Shown: positions 1 through 8,543, counted from the first letter of the stretch. The stretch is DNA of 18,040 nt from Gammaproteobacteria bacterium (GCA_013002925.1 JABDLQ010000094.1:1-18040), one strand, 5' to 3'. Notes: generated from the letters alone by a model not told the origin. Program-made: numbers and translations.

Positions 1-27
1 ACGCTATACAGCAGCATCCCTGAGACT

Positions 28-182
28 TGAAGGCAACACAAGAGTGGACGATTGTTGCGCCCAGACCCTCCGGGTTCCGGAGGTGGCCCGTCTGCAGGAC
101 GCACAGTTTATTCTCTCTCCCTGACCCCCTCACCGGAGGGTCGCCTGGGAGGCTGCCGACCGGTTCGGTCCCACAAGGGCAG
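28..182. ncRNA. Candidate structured RNA, unidentified
   Basis: The gene-free left edge (1-339) contains several tight inverted repeats in a row. They are GCAACA/TGTTGC (33-38 with 53-58), CCTCCGG/CCGGAGG with a 3-nt loop (67-83), CTCCC/GGGAG (117-121 with 147-151) enclosing a GACCC..GGGTC hairpin (123-142), and GACCG/CGGTC with a 3-nt loop (158-170). Such a run is unusual for plain spacer DNA and would suit a structured RNA. I compared it from memory with 6S, RNase P, tmRNA and SRP RNA and could not assign it to any of them. The strand is undetermined and there is no clear terminator. This is an inference from pairing only. The rest of 1-339 shows nothing I can support. Confidence 0.25.
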
Positions 183-339
183 AGGATATCACCCGGCGTA
201 TCGAGCACTCATGTTTGTATGCTGACGCCCCGGCAGGCCTGTGACTAACGGCCCCTTACATTTTCGAAGCGCGACAACAGACTCCGGAAATCCGACCTTT
301 TCCGACAGCATCTGGTGCATTCTGTCCGGGCTGTTATAG

Positions 340-1851
340 CTACAAACAAACACATTTATTGCGTCCACTGTTTTTGGCTTCATACAGCGCTTTGTCCGCC
401 CGTTTGTAAACTGTTTGCGGTGTATCCCCGGCTCGAAACTCTGTCAACCCGCAGGAAATAGTGATCTGCAATGGTGAGCCGCCATGCTGAAACGCAGTTG
501 CCGCAACGCTTTCGCGTAGCCGGTTGGCGAGCATCTCGGCAGTATCCAGCTCGGTAGATGGAAACAGCACCACGAATTCTTCACCGCCAATACGCGCTAC
601 AAAATCTTCGGTACGGGTCTGCTTTGACAGCATACCAGCAATAACCTTAAGCAAGCGATCGCCGGTCTGATGACCATATTTGTCATTGACTGTCTTGAAC
701 AGATCAATATCCCAGATGGTGTAAACCAGCGGCTGCGAATGTCGCAACCAACGCTGGAACTCCTCCTGTAGCCGGCGCTCATAGGCATAGCGGGTATGGA
801 CGCCAGTCAGCGTATCAAACATCAGGCGACTTTCCTGATCAACACAGCGCTGTGCCAGCTGCGAGGTGCGCATTTTCAGCTTATAAATTTCATTCCGCAA
901 AGCGACGTTGCGCTCGTCCGCATCGTTGCGCCGGTTTTTTTCGCGTTCCCGAAACTCTTTAAGCTGTTCTGCAATCGAATCCAGGCGAACCTGCACACGC
1001 ACCTTGAGATCGTCAAGGTCATGCGATACCTGCATGTCTGCCTGCAGGCCTTCGACCTGCTGCTCTACATTTTCGCCAAATTCTACACTCTCTTCTTCGC
1101 GCCCCTGACTTTCTGCTTCGTGCCATCGGGTCCATTGCTCAAACTGCGCAAGTTGTTGAGTGACCTGTTCCAGAAACTCTTCGAGCTCATTTTTTTCATG
1201 TTCGATCGACTCGATCATGCCGGTAATGGCAGCTGCCAGTGAGCTGAGAGGTTCGTCCCAGTCTTCGATATCCGCGCCTGTACGCAGACGCTGTTCAAAT
1301 TCATCGATGGTTTCGGCAAGTGCGGGAACTTCACGAATATGATTTGTGAGTCGAGTCAGGACTGAGCGCACAACAGGCGTTGGATCGCGTGGTGCATCTC
1401 CCGTCGCTGCGCTACTGGCATCCAGCAGACGGTTTAACTCGCCACCAAGATCTTTGAGGGTCTGCGCGCGGGTAGCAAGCGAACCGGTTTCAAAGCCATC
1501 GATAAAACGGCGCTGATCGGCGTGCGATAGACCCAGGTCTGCGACAAAACCAGACAAGTCGATAGCAGCGGTTTCTGAAAGTTGTTTTTCATGATCTGCG
1601 ACGGCGCCCGACAAACCATCCAGTAACCGCAGCAGCTCGTCGCCACCGGCCCGTGCCTTGATCGACGTGCGGATGTCGTCCAGCCGTTGGTCAACCTGCG
1701 GATCACGCCCTAAAGCAGCAATTGCCAGGCGATTGGCCACGCTGCGCAGCGCATCTTCCAGCGTCCGCCAGTCGCTCTGCTTGTTTTCAAGTTCGTTTAA
1801 AAGGTCGCGGTACTTGACCTTCCAGTCTTCCCGATCGGCTGTTCCCTGCAT
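340..1851 (-). CDS. Diguanylate cyclase with long N-terminal helical region (GGEEF)
   Basis: 503 residues, predicted to make c-di-GMP from two GTP in the cytoplasm. Residues 1 to about 340 are helical and rich in Glu, Gln, Lys and Arg, with a likely coiled coil at about 230-345. No transmembrane segment is evident. The C-terminal GGDEF domain (about 345-503) has an intact active-site motif GGEEF at 422-426 and an allosteric inhibitory site RTED (RxxD) at 413-416, five residues before it. An active, product-inhibited enzyme is therefore expected. The N-terminus resembles, from memory, the polar cyclase DgcP of Pseudomonas, which would suggest localisation through a partner protein; I cannot verify this. 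It ends with TAG and is divergent from the cyclase at 2099, with a 247-nt shared upstream region. The GGEEF assignment is certain; the role of the N-terminal region is open. Confidence 0.93.
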   Translation of the reverse strand: MQGTADREDWKVKYRDLLNELENKQSDWRTLEDALRSVANRLAIAALGRDPQVDQRLDDIRTSIKARAGGDELLRLLDGLSGAVADHEKQLSETAAIDLSGFVADLGLSHADQRRFIDGFETGSLATRAQTLKDLGGELNRLLDASSAATGDAPRDPTPVVRSVLTRLTNHIREVPALAETIDEFEQRLRTGADIEDWDEPLSSLAAAITGMIESIEHEKNELEEFLEQVTQQLAQFEQWTRWHEAESQGREEESVEFGENVEQQVEGLQADMQVSHDLDDLKVRVQVRLDSIAEQLKEFREREKNRRNDADERNVALRNEIYKLKMRTSQLAQRCVDQESRLMFDTLTGVHTRYAYERRLQEEFQRWLRHSQPLVYTIWDIDLFKTVNDKYGHQTGDRLLKVIAGMLSKQTRTEDFVARIGGEEFVVLFPSTELDTAEMLANRLRESVAATAFQHGGSPLQITISCGLTEFRAGDTPQTVYKRADKALYEAKNSGRNKCVCL

Positions 1852-2001
1852 GCCTGCTCACCTGCGCTTTCACTCCTGATATTTTATAGCGGCAGACGCA
1901 AGCATTTTGTGAGGCAGACCCTGTTCCTGACAATTACCTGCGGTCGCCTTTATTGTGCTGCGCGGCGATTTAAAGTGAATAGCTCCAGTGGTTTACCGTT
2001 A

Positions 2002-2017
2002 CGTGACGAATGTCACG
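2002..2017. promoter_or_regulatory. CRP/Vfr/Clp-like palindrome
   Basis: CGTGAC-GAAT-GTCACG is a perfect 6-bp inverted repeat. Read as half-sites it is GTGA-N6-TCAC, the core of the CRP-family operator (TGTGA-N6-TCACA). It lies between the two divergent diguanylate cyclase genes, centred about 90 bp before the start at 2099 and about 158 bp before the start at 1851. Binding by a CRP-family regulator is inferred from the motif only. Confidence 0.4.
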
Positions 2018-2066
2018 CACGCTCCTTTGGCAGGTATGCATACTATCAGTCGTATAAGAACTGCTG

Positions 2067-2087
2067 ATTGACATGGATTATGTCAAT
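2067..2087. promoter_or_regulatory. Perfect 8-bp inverted repeat before the GGDEF start
   Basis: ATTGACAT-GGATT-ATGTCAAT is a perfect inverted repeat with a 5-nt spacer. It ends 11 nt before the ATG at 2099 and abuts the AAGGA ribosome binding site at about 2088-2092. It could be an operator for a dimeric regulator or an mRNA hairpin next to the ribosome binding site. The left arm also contains TTGACA, a -35-like hexamer, but no matching -10 is possible before the start codon, so I do not call a promoter here. Confidence 0.4.
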
Positions 2088-2098
2088 AAGGAAAAAAG

Positions 2099-3034
2099 AT
2101 GAAGAATCACCGACCACAAATCGATGAGGATGTGCAAAGAAAAGCCGCGCTGGACGCGTTCGGTATCCTGGGTACCCTCCCGGAGGAACGTTTTGACCGC
2201 TACACGCGGTTGACGCGCCGACTTCTCAATGTGCCTGTTGCTCGCGTCAGTCTGACCGCCGCGAGCGCACTGACCGGAACAACTGCCGACGACACTCCGC
2301 TTATCGATGACCCGAACGTACGATTTTACGCCGGTTGCCCGCTGAATGCACCGGACGGTCGGCGCCTGGGAACATTGAGTGTGATTGACAGCAAGCCACG
2401 TGCATTGAACAACAGCGACATGGATGCACTGCGTGATATTGCTGCCATGGTTTCCAGCGAACTGTCCAGTTTACAACTGGCAAACATCGATGAATTGACA
2501 GGGCTGGCCAATCGCCGGGCATTTTACATGATTGCAGACCAGTGTCTGCGCATGTGTGCCCGTGACCGCCGCCAGGCCGCTCTACTGATGATTGATCTGG
2601 ATGACTTCAAGTTGATCAACGACACCATGGGGCACGCTGACGGTGACAAAGCGCTGGTCGATTTTGCCCAAACATTAAGAAATACCTTTCGACATTCAGA
2701 TGTTATTGCACGACTTGGTGGCGACGAATTTTGCGTTTTGTTAACGGACACCGGACTTGACAATGCATGGCAATGCGTCGAGCGGCTGCGCAACGATGTT
2801 AACGAAAAAAACCTGTTGGCAAAACGCCCACACGGTCTCAAATTCAGCGTCGGCGTCATTCAGTGGGAGCGCGACCGACACCCCTGTGTCGCTGATTTGC
2901 TGCGCGAAGCTGACCGGCTCATGTACACACGCAAGCGCGCCAAACAGCAGCCTGGCAAAGCAACGCTGTCTGACCAGCCGCGCAAAGGGCCACAAGAAGT
3001 TATGCACGGCGGGGAGCAGAAACTTCCTGCATGA
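2099..3034 (+). CDS. Diguanylate cyclase with shortened GAF-like sensor domain
   Basis: 311 residues, cytoplasmic. The ATG is preceded by a good AAGGA site. Residues 15-105 match the two ends of the bacterial GAF sensor family: the opening 'FGILGTLPEERFDRYTRL' segment, and the 'VRFYAGCPLNAPDGRRLGTL' plus 'VIDSKPRAL' segment. The centre normally found between them (the WFK...G and SFCAHAI-type region) is missing, about 50 residues, and is replaced by a short Ala/Thr-rich stretch at about 53-70. The GGDEF domain (about 128-285) has GGDEF at 207-211 and an inhibitory RHSD site at 198-201, so catalysis and product inhibition look intact. The last 30 residues are polar and probably disordered. It lies 117 nt before the TTG start candidate of the HDOD gene on the same strand. 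Confidence 0.92.
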   Translation: MKNHRPQIDEDVQRKAALDAFGILGTLPEERFDRYTRLTRRLLNVPVARVSLTAASALTGTTADDTPLIDDPNVRFYAGCPLNAPDGRRLGTLSVIDSKPRALNNSDMDALRDIAAMVSSELSSLQLANIDELTGLANRRAFYMIADQCLRMCARDRRQAALLMIDLDDFKLINDTMGHADGDKALVDFAQTLRNTFRHSDVIARLGGDEFCVLLTDTGLDNAWQCVERLRNDVNEKNLLAKRPHGLKFSVGVIQWERDRHPCVADLLREADRLMYTRKRAKQQPGKATLSDQPRKGPQEVMHGGEQKLPA

Positions 3035-3172
3035 GATGCCACCGGGAATTACCTCCGACGTGGTGTTAAACACAAGTGATCCGGGAACGATCCGGAGGCG
3101 AGCAAATTCGATCTGCACTTGTGAACATGGGACTACGATGATTGTCCCGATTTGAACACGCGGTATCGACCG

Positions 3173-3208
3173 CCAAATGATGTACCAAATGATGTACCAA
3201 ACGATGTA
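3173..3208 (+). repeat. Three tandem 12-bp units at the HDOD gene 5' end
   Basis: The unit CCAAATGATGTA occurs at 3173-3184 and 3185-3196, and a third copy with one substitution (CCAAACGATGTA) at 3197-3208. If translation starts at the TTG at 3152 the repeat encodes PNDV three times. If it starts at the ATG at 3239 the repeat lies in the leader. Copy-number change would keep the frame but alter the spacing. Confidence 0.85.
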
Positions 3209-3238
3209 ATTGAAACTTTTGATGAGGATTTACAGGCT

Positions 3239-4120
3239 ATGGAAACTACTGTCGTCGAAGATCGTTCTGCAATCGATCGGGCTACTTTCGCATTCGTAGA
3301 GGATCTTGCAGCTGCCCTTAACGGACGTGAGCCCATTGATATTCCGTCCTTTCCCAATATCGCGATGCGTGTCAAGAAAGTGCTGGAAGACCAGAACAGT
3401 TCGTCTGAAAAAATCGGTCGCGTCGTGGGATCGGAACCGGGTCTGGCGTCACGGCTGTTGAAAATGGCCAATTCAGCCGCACTCAACACATCGGGTCGGC
3501 AGGTCCTTGACATAAAAACAGCGATTAACCGGCTCGGACATGACCAGATACGTTCTTCCGCCATGTCGTTTGCCATGAAAAACCTGATGGACTCGCGTAC
3601 CGTTACCGAGCTAAAACCGTTTCTGACCGAGTTATGGAACCACAGTATTCAGGTCGCGGCGATTGCTTATGCACTGGGACAGCGCACCGCCGGCGTCAAG
3701 CCGGACGAGGCGATGTTTGTCGGCCTCGTGCATGACATTGGCAAGCTGTACATTCTGACCCGAATCGAATCCTATCCGGACCTGTGTTCATGCTCTGACA
3801 CGATGGATCATATTATGAACGACTGGCACACGTCGATTGGAAAATCGATTCTCGAAAACTGGGATTTTCCCGAGCATGTGCAGCACGCGATTGAGCAACA
3901 CGAAGATCAGAACCGGCAGATCTACGCCGATCCGGACCTGACCGATGTCATCATTGTTGCCAACTTGTTTGCCAATCATTCTGACAGCAACAACTGTCTG
4001 CTGGACTTTGCGTCTGTCGCTTCGTGTCAGCGCATGGGTATCGATGTGCCGGAGTTTCAGGAAATCATGGTGGAATCGCAAAAAGAGATCAACGAGCTCG
4101 AGAACGCCCTGCGCGGGTAG
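3239..4120 (+). CDS. HDOD-domain signalling protein
   Basis: 293 residues from the ATG at 3239, chosen because GAGGA at 3224-3228 lies 10 nt before it. An in-frame TTG at 3152 would add 29 residues, including the PNDV triplet, but has no visible ribosome binding site. The HDOD domain spans about residues 30-230. It opens with a PxxP-like 'IPSFPNIAMRV' segment and contains 'LASRLLKMANSA' and 'TAINRLGHDQIR', which are characteristic of the family. An HDIGK motif at 165-169 keeps the HD pair that many HDOD proteins lose, so nucleotide or phosphohydrolase chemistry is possible but unproven. HDOD proteins usually act as signalling scaffolds in motility, stress and c-di-GMP circuits. The position after two diguanylate cyclases suits that role. 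No output domain is fused. Confidence 0.88.
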   Translation: METTVVEDRSAIDRATFAFVEDLAAALNGREPIDIPSFPNIAMRVKKVLEDQNSSSEKIGRVVGSEPGLASRLLKMANSAALNTSGRQVLDIKTAINRLGHDQIRSSAMSFAMKNLMDSRTVTELKPFLTELWNHSIQVAAIAYALGQRTAGVKPDEAMFVGLVHDIGKLYILTRIESYPDLCSCSDTMDHIMNDWHTSIGKSILENWDFPEHVQHAIEQHEDQNRQIYADPDLTDVIIVANLFANHSDSNNCLLDFASVASCQRMGIDVPEFQEIMVESQKEINELENALRG

Positions 4121-4469
4121 CTCCGCAGCCTGGAGTATGGCGCGCCTGACGCGTGCCGCCAACACTTGCCACGCGCGATTGTTCTGAATAAACGCTTCAC
4201 ATCGCCAACCGGCAGGGCGATCATTCCGCATGCACCCCGGCCGACTGCAATGGCAACCGGAAGGCCACAGCGTTTCCTCCGGGTGTTTAGGCAACACCTC
4301 ATATATCACCATTTTCACTATAAGCCCACGCTAAGGTTAATCTCCTGCGTCTGGCCAGATTCAGCGCATGTGAGGTGCCGTGCTGGTTTATCAGCAATTC
4401 CCGTGGCAAGGTATAACTTCGCCAATGACCAGAGAGCGCCGCGAAAATGGTGCCAGGACAGGAGGGGCC
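4121..4469. other. Intergenic region, no gene recognised
   Basis: 349 nt between the HDOD gene and the acyl-CoA dehydrogenase start. A short CTCC...GGAG inverted repeat lies just after the HDOD stop codon, but no T-tract follows, so I do not call a terminator. Reading frames here on both strands show no recognisable protein features. The dehydrogenase frame is open back to a GTG at 4380, but that extension looks like untranslated leader. Confidence 0.5.
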
Positions 4470-6212
4470 ATGCTGTTAAATCCACACAAACACGACCGTC
4501 ATTACCACGACGAGACATCCCGGCAGATCATGCGGAAAACCATCGAGTTTTTCGAGAACAAGGGGCTGCGACGCATCAAGGAAGACGATCACGAGCGTGT
4601 CTGGTACGCAGATTTTCTCGATTTTGTCGGTCGCGAACAGATCTTCGCCAAACTCATGACCCCATCGTCATATGCAGACGGTGCGAAGGACATGCGGTGG
4701 GACACCTGGCGTATTTGTGAATTCAACGAGATTCTGGGCTTTTATGGTCTCGGATACTGGTACACGTGGCAGGTGAGTATGCTCGGCCTCGGACCAATCT
4801 GGATTTCAGACAACGAAGTGATCAAACAGCAGACCGCCGGATTGCTACGGGATGGTCATATTTTTGCATTTGGATTGTCTGAAAAAGAACACGGTGCCGA
4901 CATCTATTCCTCTGAGATGACGCTGTACCCACAGGAAGATGGCACTTATCGAGCACGTGGCCGCAAGTACTATATTGGTAATGCCAATAAGGCTGGCCTG
5001 GTTTCCACGTTCGGTAAAATTGACGGCACTGATGATTATGTGTTTTTTGTCGTTAGTCCGCAGCACGACAACTACGAGTGCGTAAAGAACGTCTGTAACT
5101 CTCAAAATTATGTCGCCGAATACGCCCTGCACGATTATCCGATCACCGACACCGAAATTCTCTCCCGTGGCCGCGACGCCTGGGATGCATCGTTGAATAC
5201 CATCAATATCTGTAAATACAACCTGGGCTGGGCCTCCATCGGTATTTGTACACATGCTTTTTATGAGGCTATCGACCACGCCAGCAAGCGCCGTCTTTTT
5301 GATAGCTATGTCACAGACTTTCCGCATATTCGCCAACTCTTTGTTGACGCCTATGTACGCCTGATGTCGATGAAACTGTTTGCCCTGCGTGCCGCCGATT
5401 ACATGCGCGCGGCATCGAATGAAGACCGGCGCTATTTGTTGTACAACCCGATGGTGAAAATGAAAGTCACGACTCAGGGCGAGATGGTGATCGATCACCT
5501 GTGGGATGTCATCGCCGCCAAAGGATTTGAAAAGGACATGTTTTTTGAGATGGCGGCCCGTGATATTCGTGCGCTACCAAAACTCGAAGGGACCGTACAC
5601 GTAAATATGGCATTGATCATCAAGTTCATGGGCAATTATTTTTTCAAGCCCGGCGAATTTCCCGATATTGCACAGCGTGATGAACCGGCCGATGACGAAT
5701 TTCTGTTCGACCAGGGGCCAACAAAGGGGCTAGGCAATATCCGGTTTCACGACTATCGCACGACGTATGCGGGCGTTGATTTGCCTAACGTTAAGGTGTT
5801 CAAAAAGCAGATCCGGTACCTCAAGTCATTGTTGGCAGTTGCCCGCCCGTCCCGCGATCAGGCCAAAGATATTGATTTTCTGCTCAACCTGGGCGAGCTG
5901 TTTACGTTGGTCGTTTACGGTCAGCTCATTATTGAAAATGCAAAAATATATTCCCTCGGCGATGAGGTGCTGGATCAGATCTTTGATGTCATGGTACGTG
6001 ACTTTTCGCGATATGCGCTGCAGCTCTATGGCAAACCAATCACCAGCAAACGTCAACAGTTGCTGCTGCGCCGAATGATCCGGCGGCCTGTCGTCGATAC
6101 CGCACGCTTTGACAAAGTGTGGACCGAGCATGTGTCTACCCTGCATGGGGCTTACACTATGAATGAAGAACCAGTTTCAAAACCAAAGAGCAGTGTAGCC
6201 GACGTCGCCTGA
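4470..6212 (+). CDS. Acyl-CoA dehydrogenase family flavoprotein
   Basis: 580 residues from the ATG at 4470, which has GGAGG at 4461-4465. Starts at 4380 (GTG) and 4425 (ATG) lack such a site and add a non-conserved leader. Predicted FAD-dependent alpha,beta-dehydrogenation of an acyl-CoA thioester, cytoplasmic. The FAD/substrate segment 'FAFGLSEKEHGAD' (133-144) corresponds to the ALTEPxAGSD motif. 'GRKYYIGNANKAG' (164-176) is the usual beta-domain segment. 'KLEGTVHVNMAL' (371-382) aligns with the YEGT segment that carries the catalytic base in medium-chain enzymes, so E373 is the likely base. At 580 residues it is longer than the common 380-400-residue enzymes and has an added C-terminal helical region (about 440-580). 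I cannot assign chain-length preference. It appears to be a single gene, convergent with the transporter gene after it. Confidence 0.88.
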   Translation: MLLNPHKHDRHYHDETSRQIMRKTIEFFENKGLRRIKEDDHERVWYADFLDFVGREQIFAKLMTPSSYADGAKDMRWDTWRICEFNEILGFYGLGYWYTWQVSMLGLGPIWISDNEVIKQQTAGLLRDGHIFAFGLSEKEHGADIYSSEMTLYPQEDGTYRARGRKYYIGNANKAGLVSTFGKIDGTDDYVFFVVSPQHDNYECVKNVCNSQNYVAEYALHDYPITDTEILSRGRDAWDASLNTINICKYNLGWASIGICTHAFYEAIDHASKRRLFDSYVTDFPHIRQLFVDAYVRLMSMKLFALRAADYMRAASNEDRRYLLYNPMVKMKVTTQGEMVIDHLWDVIAAKGFEKDMFFEMAARDIRALPKLEGTVHVNMALIIKFMGNYFFKPGEFPDIAQRDEPADDEFLFDQGPTKGLGNIRFHDYRTTYAGVDLPNVKVFKKQIRYLKSLLAVARPSRDQAKDIDFLLNLGELFTLVVYGQLIIENAKIYSLGDEVLDQIFDVMVRDFSRYALQLYGKPITSKRQQLLLRRMIRRPVVDTARFDKVWTEHVSTLHGAYTMNEEPVSKPKSSVADVA

Positions 6213-6456
6213 GCCCGGACCCCATGTCATCGGCAAATCGTGCGCCTGCGTGCGAGCCACGCGTGGCGTGTAGCGCTGCTCACCACGACCAGGCGGCACG
6301 AACGCTGCTCAATGATGCGTGCTGCAGATGCTTTCAGACTGCACAACCAGGTACCGGTCGGACATGCAGCTCGATTATGGGGCGATTACCATCTCCAGCA
6401 GACGGTGTCGAAAAAAGCGAATTGCCGGGGCAGCTACGGAGTTCGCAAACCGTGTG

Positions 6457-7986
6457 CTAACCTGGCGTAAGCAGTACCGGCATCCCCATCCATGGCCAGA
6501 TTTTCCAGACGAACACGGTGATGACGAGAATGAGCATCACGCTGGCCGGTACACCAGCGAGAAAAAAGCGCCCGGTTGTAAACTGTCTGGAATTGTAGGC
6601 AATCGCATTTGGCGCAGCGCCAACCAGCAATAAAAACGGCATTCCGGCTACTGCCAGGGACGTAAACAAAATCGGCTCCGGAGCAACCCCCATGAACGGC
6701 GCGATGACCAGTGCCACTGGCAAGGAAATTGCAATGGCGGCGACGTTCATGATCAGGTTGGTCATGACCAGCACAAACACCCCGACGCCAATGATAAACG
6801 CAAGCGCTGGGGCATTTGTTAAAAAGCTCAGCCAGTGCATTGCCAGCCATCTCGCAGCTCCCGTTTGCCACAGACAGAAGCCAATGCTCATAGCCCCGCC
6901 AAACAACAAAATGATATTCCAGGACACGCTTTCCAGATCACGTGCACGCAATATTCGCAGCGCAAAGAACAGTACCGTGGCACTCAGAATGACTGCGCTT
7001 TTGTCAATACCGGACAGCGCTGGTACAAAGTGTCGCAGCCCCATGAGCAACACCGCGCCAAGAGTGATCACGATTGCAGCAATTTCCCGGGCGCTCATTG
7101 GTCCGAGTTTTTCGTACAAGGCTTTGGCCCGTTCGCGCAGCCCCGGGATCACTGCACGTTCCGGAGAAAACACCACCAGCACATAGAGCCACAGCAGAAA
7201 CACCATGGTGATGCCTAACGGCGCCATGTACCAGGTGAGTTCAAAAAAATCGATTTCGCGGCCCGCCAGCTCACGAAAAAATCCGATACCCACGGCGCTG
7301 CGTGCGGCACCAAACAGGGTAATGATGCTACCGGCGCCGGCCGTAAAGGCCATACCCACAAACAGACCTGCACCAAAACGTGTGACCTGATCATCTTCCG
7401 AATAGAGGTGATGTATCGCCATCAACACGGGAAACACGGAAGCGGCCACGGCTGTATGCGCCATGACCAGTGTCATCGCCGCGGTTAACGTAAACGCGCC
7501 GAGATAAATATTCCGGGTCTTTTCCCCCACAGCGATCAGCATTGCGTAGGCAAGTCGGCGCGTCAAACCGGTCTGGGTAAACACCAGGCCGACAATCACT
7601 GAACCGAAGATAAACCACACGGACGGGTCGAAGAAATCGGTCCAGGCAACCCGCGGCTCGCGTATGTTGAATCCCGCCTGGGCAACGCCAATCGCAATCG
7701 CTGTAATGCCAATCGGGATAACTTCAAATACCCACCACACTGCCGCCAGCATAAATAGCGCCAACGCCAGTTGCGCTTCACGATCGAGACCCACCGGGGC
7801 ACCGTCTGGCGTCACCGCATCAGGCAAATCTGGCCACCAGGCCGTCACACCAAATGCCAGCAGGCCCAGGAGCATCCAGAACCAGCGCCACAACTCCTTG
7901 TTTTGCATCAGCGTTCCGAGTCGCCCGGCGACAGGTGGCAACGTTGCGGCGGCATCATCTGCCTGTACAGAATCTTTTGTCGGCAT
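6457..7986 (-). CDS. DASS/SLC13-type anion transporter
   Basis: 509 residues, an inner-membrane permease with roughly 11-13 hydrophobic segments after a polar N-terminus (1-33). Overall layout fits the divalent anion/sodium symporter family: two repeats, and an 'APNAIAYNSRQFTTGRFF' segment (458-475) matching the family's C-terminal PNA...F signature. The two SNT sodium-binding motifs are altered. The first reads AHT (176-178, context MAHTAVAAS) and the second MNV (413-415, context NLIMNVAAIA). The first re-entrant loop has 'TLFGAARS' (223-230) instead of the usual GTPPN-like sequence. Coupling ion and substrate (dicarboxylate, sulfate or other) therefore cannot be inferred. Its ATG overlaps the stop of the CBS-domain gene before it as TGATG, so the two are translationally coupled. 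Confidence 0.88.
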   Translation of the reverse strand: MPTKDSVQADDAAATLPPVAGRLGTLMQNKELWRWFWMLLGLLAFGVTAWWPDLPDAVTPDGAPVGLDREAQLALALFMLAAVWWVFEVIPIGITAIAIGVAQAGFNIREPRVAWTDFFDPSVWFIFGSVIVGLVFTQTGLTRRLAYAMLIAVGEKTRNIYLGAFTLTAAMTLVMAHTAVAASVFPVLMAIHHLYSEDDQVTRFGAGLFVGMAFTAGAGSIITLFGAARSAVGIGFFRELAGREIDFFELTWYMAPLGITMVFLLWLYVLVVFSPERAVIPGLRERAKALYEKLGPMSAREIAAIVITLGAVLLMGLRHFVPALSGIDKSAVILSATVLFFALRILRARDLESVSWNIILLFGGAMSIGFCLWQTGAARWLAMHWLSFLTNAPALAFIIGVGVFVLVMTNLIMNVAAIAISLPVALVIAPFMGVAPEPILFTSLAVAGMPFLLLVGAAPNAIAYNSRQFTTGRFFLAGVPASVMLILVITVFVWKIWPWMGMPVLLTPG

Positions 7987-8543
7987 CAGAGTTTGAGTAT
8001 GCGATGGATCTGGCTTAGCAATTCGACCGTTCGTACTACGCCGAGAACCTGTCCGTTTTCCATCACCGGAAGGATATGGCTGTGAGTTTGAGCGGTTTGT
8101 TTTATGAGCTCCATCAGGTCGTCATCGGCCTCCACGACGGCGCCAATATCATGCATCACTGTAGCGACCGGGGCCTGAGCATTAGCCGATAGCACTTTGT
8201 GCTCTTCGTCCCTGAAAAGATCAGCCAGATCCAGATCAACCGGTGGCACAATATCAAAATGCGCTTCGGCATGCGGCTCTTCCTGGCGCGTCAGAAACCC
8301 GGGTAACAGACCACAGATAATATGCCTCCGGCGCACGACACCGACCAAAGCCTGTGCCTCATCAAATACCAACAGTATGCGCGGCAGTGACAGCTTTCCC
8401 TTGCGGTTTATCGCAGCGCCGACAAACGTTGCAATCGCCTCTGCCAAAGTGGCGTTCTCCCGAATGATCGGGTAGGCATCCAGCGGAATCATCAGATCGC
8501 GCGCCGTTCGCATTGGCTGATCGGAATCCTGCGTTTTGCTCAT
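7986..8543 (-). CDS. Two-CBS-domain protein coupled to the transporter
   Basis: 185 residues, soluble. CBS domain 1 is at about 12-80 ('ARDLMIPLDAYPIIRENATLAEAIATF', then 'ILLVFDEAQALVGVVRRRHI'). CBS domain 2 is at about 124-183 ('PVATVMHDIGAVVEADDDLMELIKQT', then 'HILPVMENGQVLGVVRTVELL'). A paired CBS module usually binds adenine nucleotides or S-adenosyl compounds and regulates a partner protein. The stop codon overlaps the ATG of the downstream transporter by one base (TGATG), so production in fixed ratio and a regulatory role on that transporter are likely inferences. The spacer between the two domains (about 85-122) is acidic and longer than usual. The ribosome binding site before the start is weak. 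Confidence 0.86.
   Translation of the reverse strand: MSKTQDSDQPMRTARDLMIPLDAYPIIRENATLAEAIATFVGAAINRKGKLSLPRILLVFDEAQALVGVVRRRHIICGLLPGFLTRQEEPHAEAHFDIVPPVDLDLADLFRDEEHKVLSANAQAPVATVMHDIGAVVEADDDLMELIKQTAQTHSHILPVMENGQVLGVVRTVELLSQIHRILKL

Noticed and set aside
27..248. Open frame of 73 codons at the left edge
   Set aside because: It runs through the hairpin cluster, is rich in Pro/Arg/Ser as expected of chance frames in GC-rich DNA, and has no ribosome binding site.
796..1242. 148-codon plus-strand frame
   Set aside because: It is antisense to the clear GGDEF gene at 340-1851 and shows no domain.
3788..4318. 176-codon minus-strand frame
   Set aside because: It is mostly antisense to the HDOD gene and has no recognisable features.
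4845..5498. 217-codon minus-strand frame
   Set aside because: It lies wholly opposite the acyl-CoA dehydrogenase gene, whose frame carries recognisable motifs.
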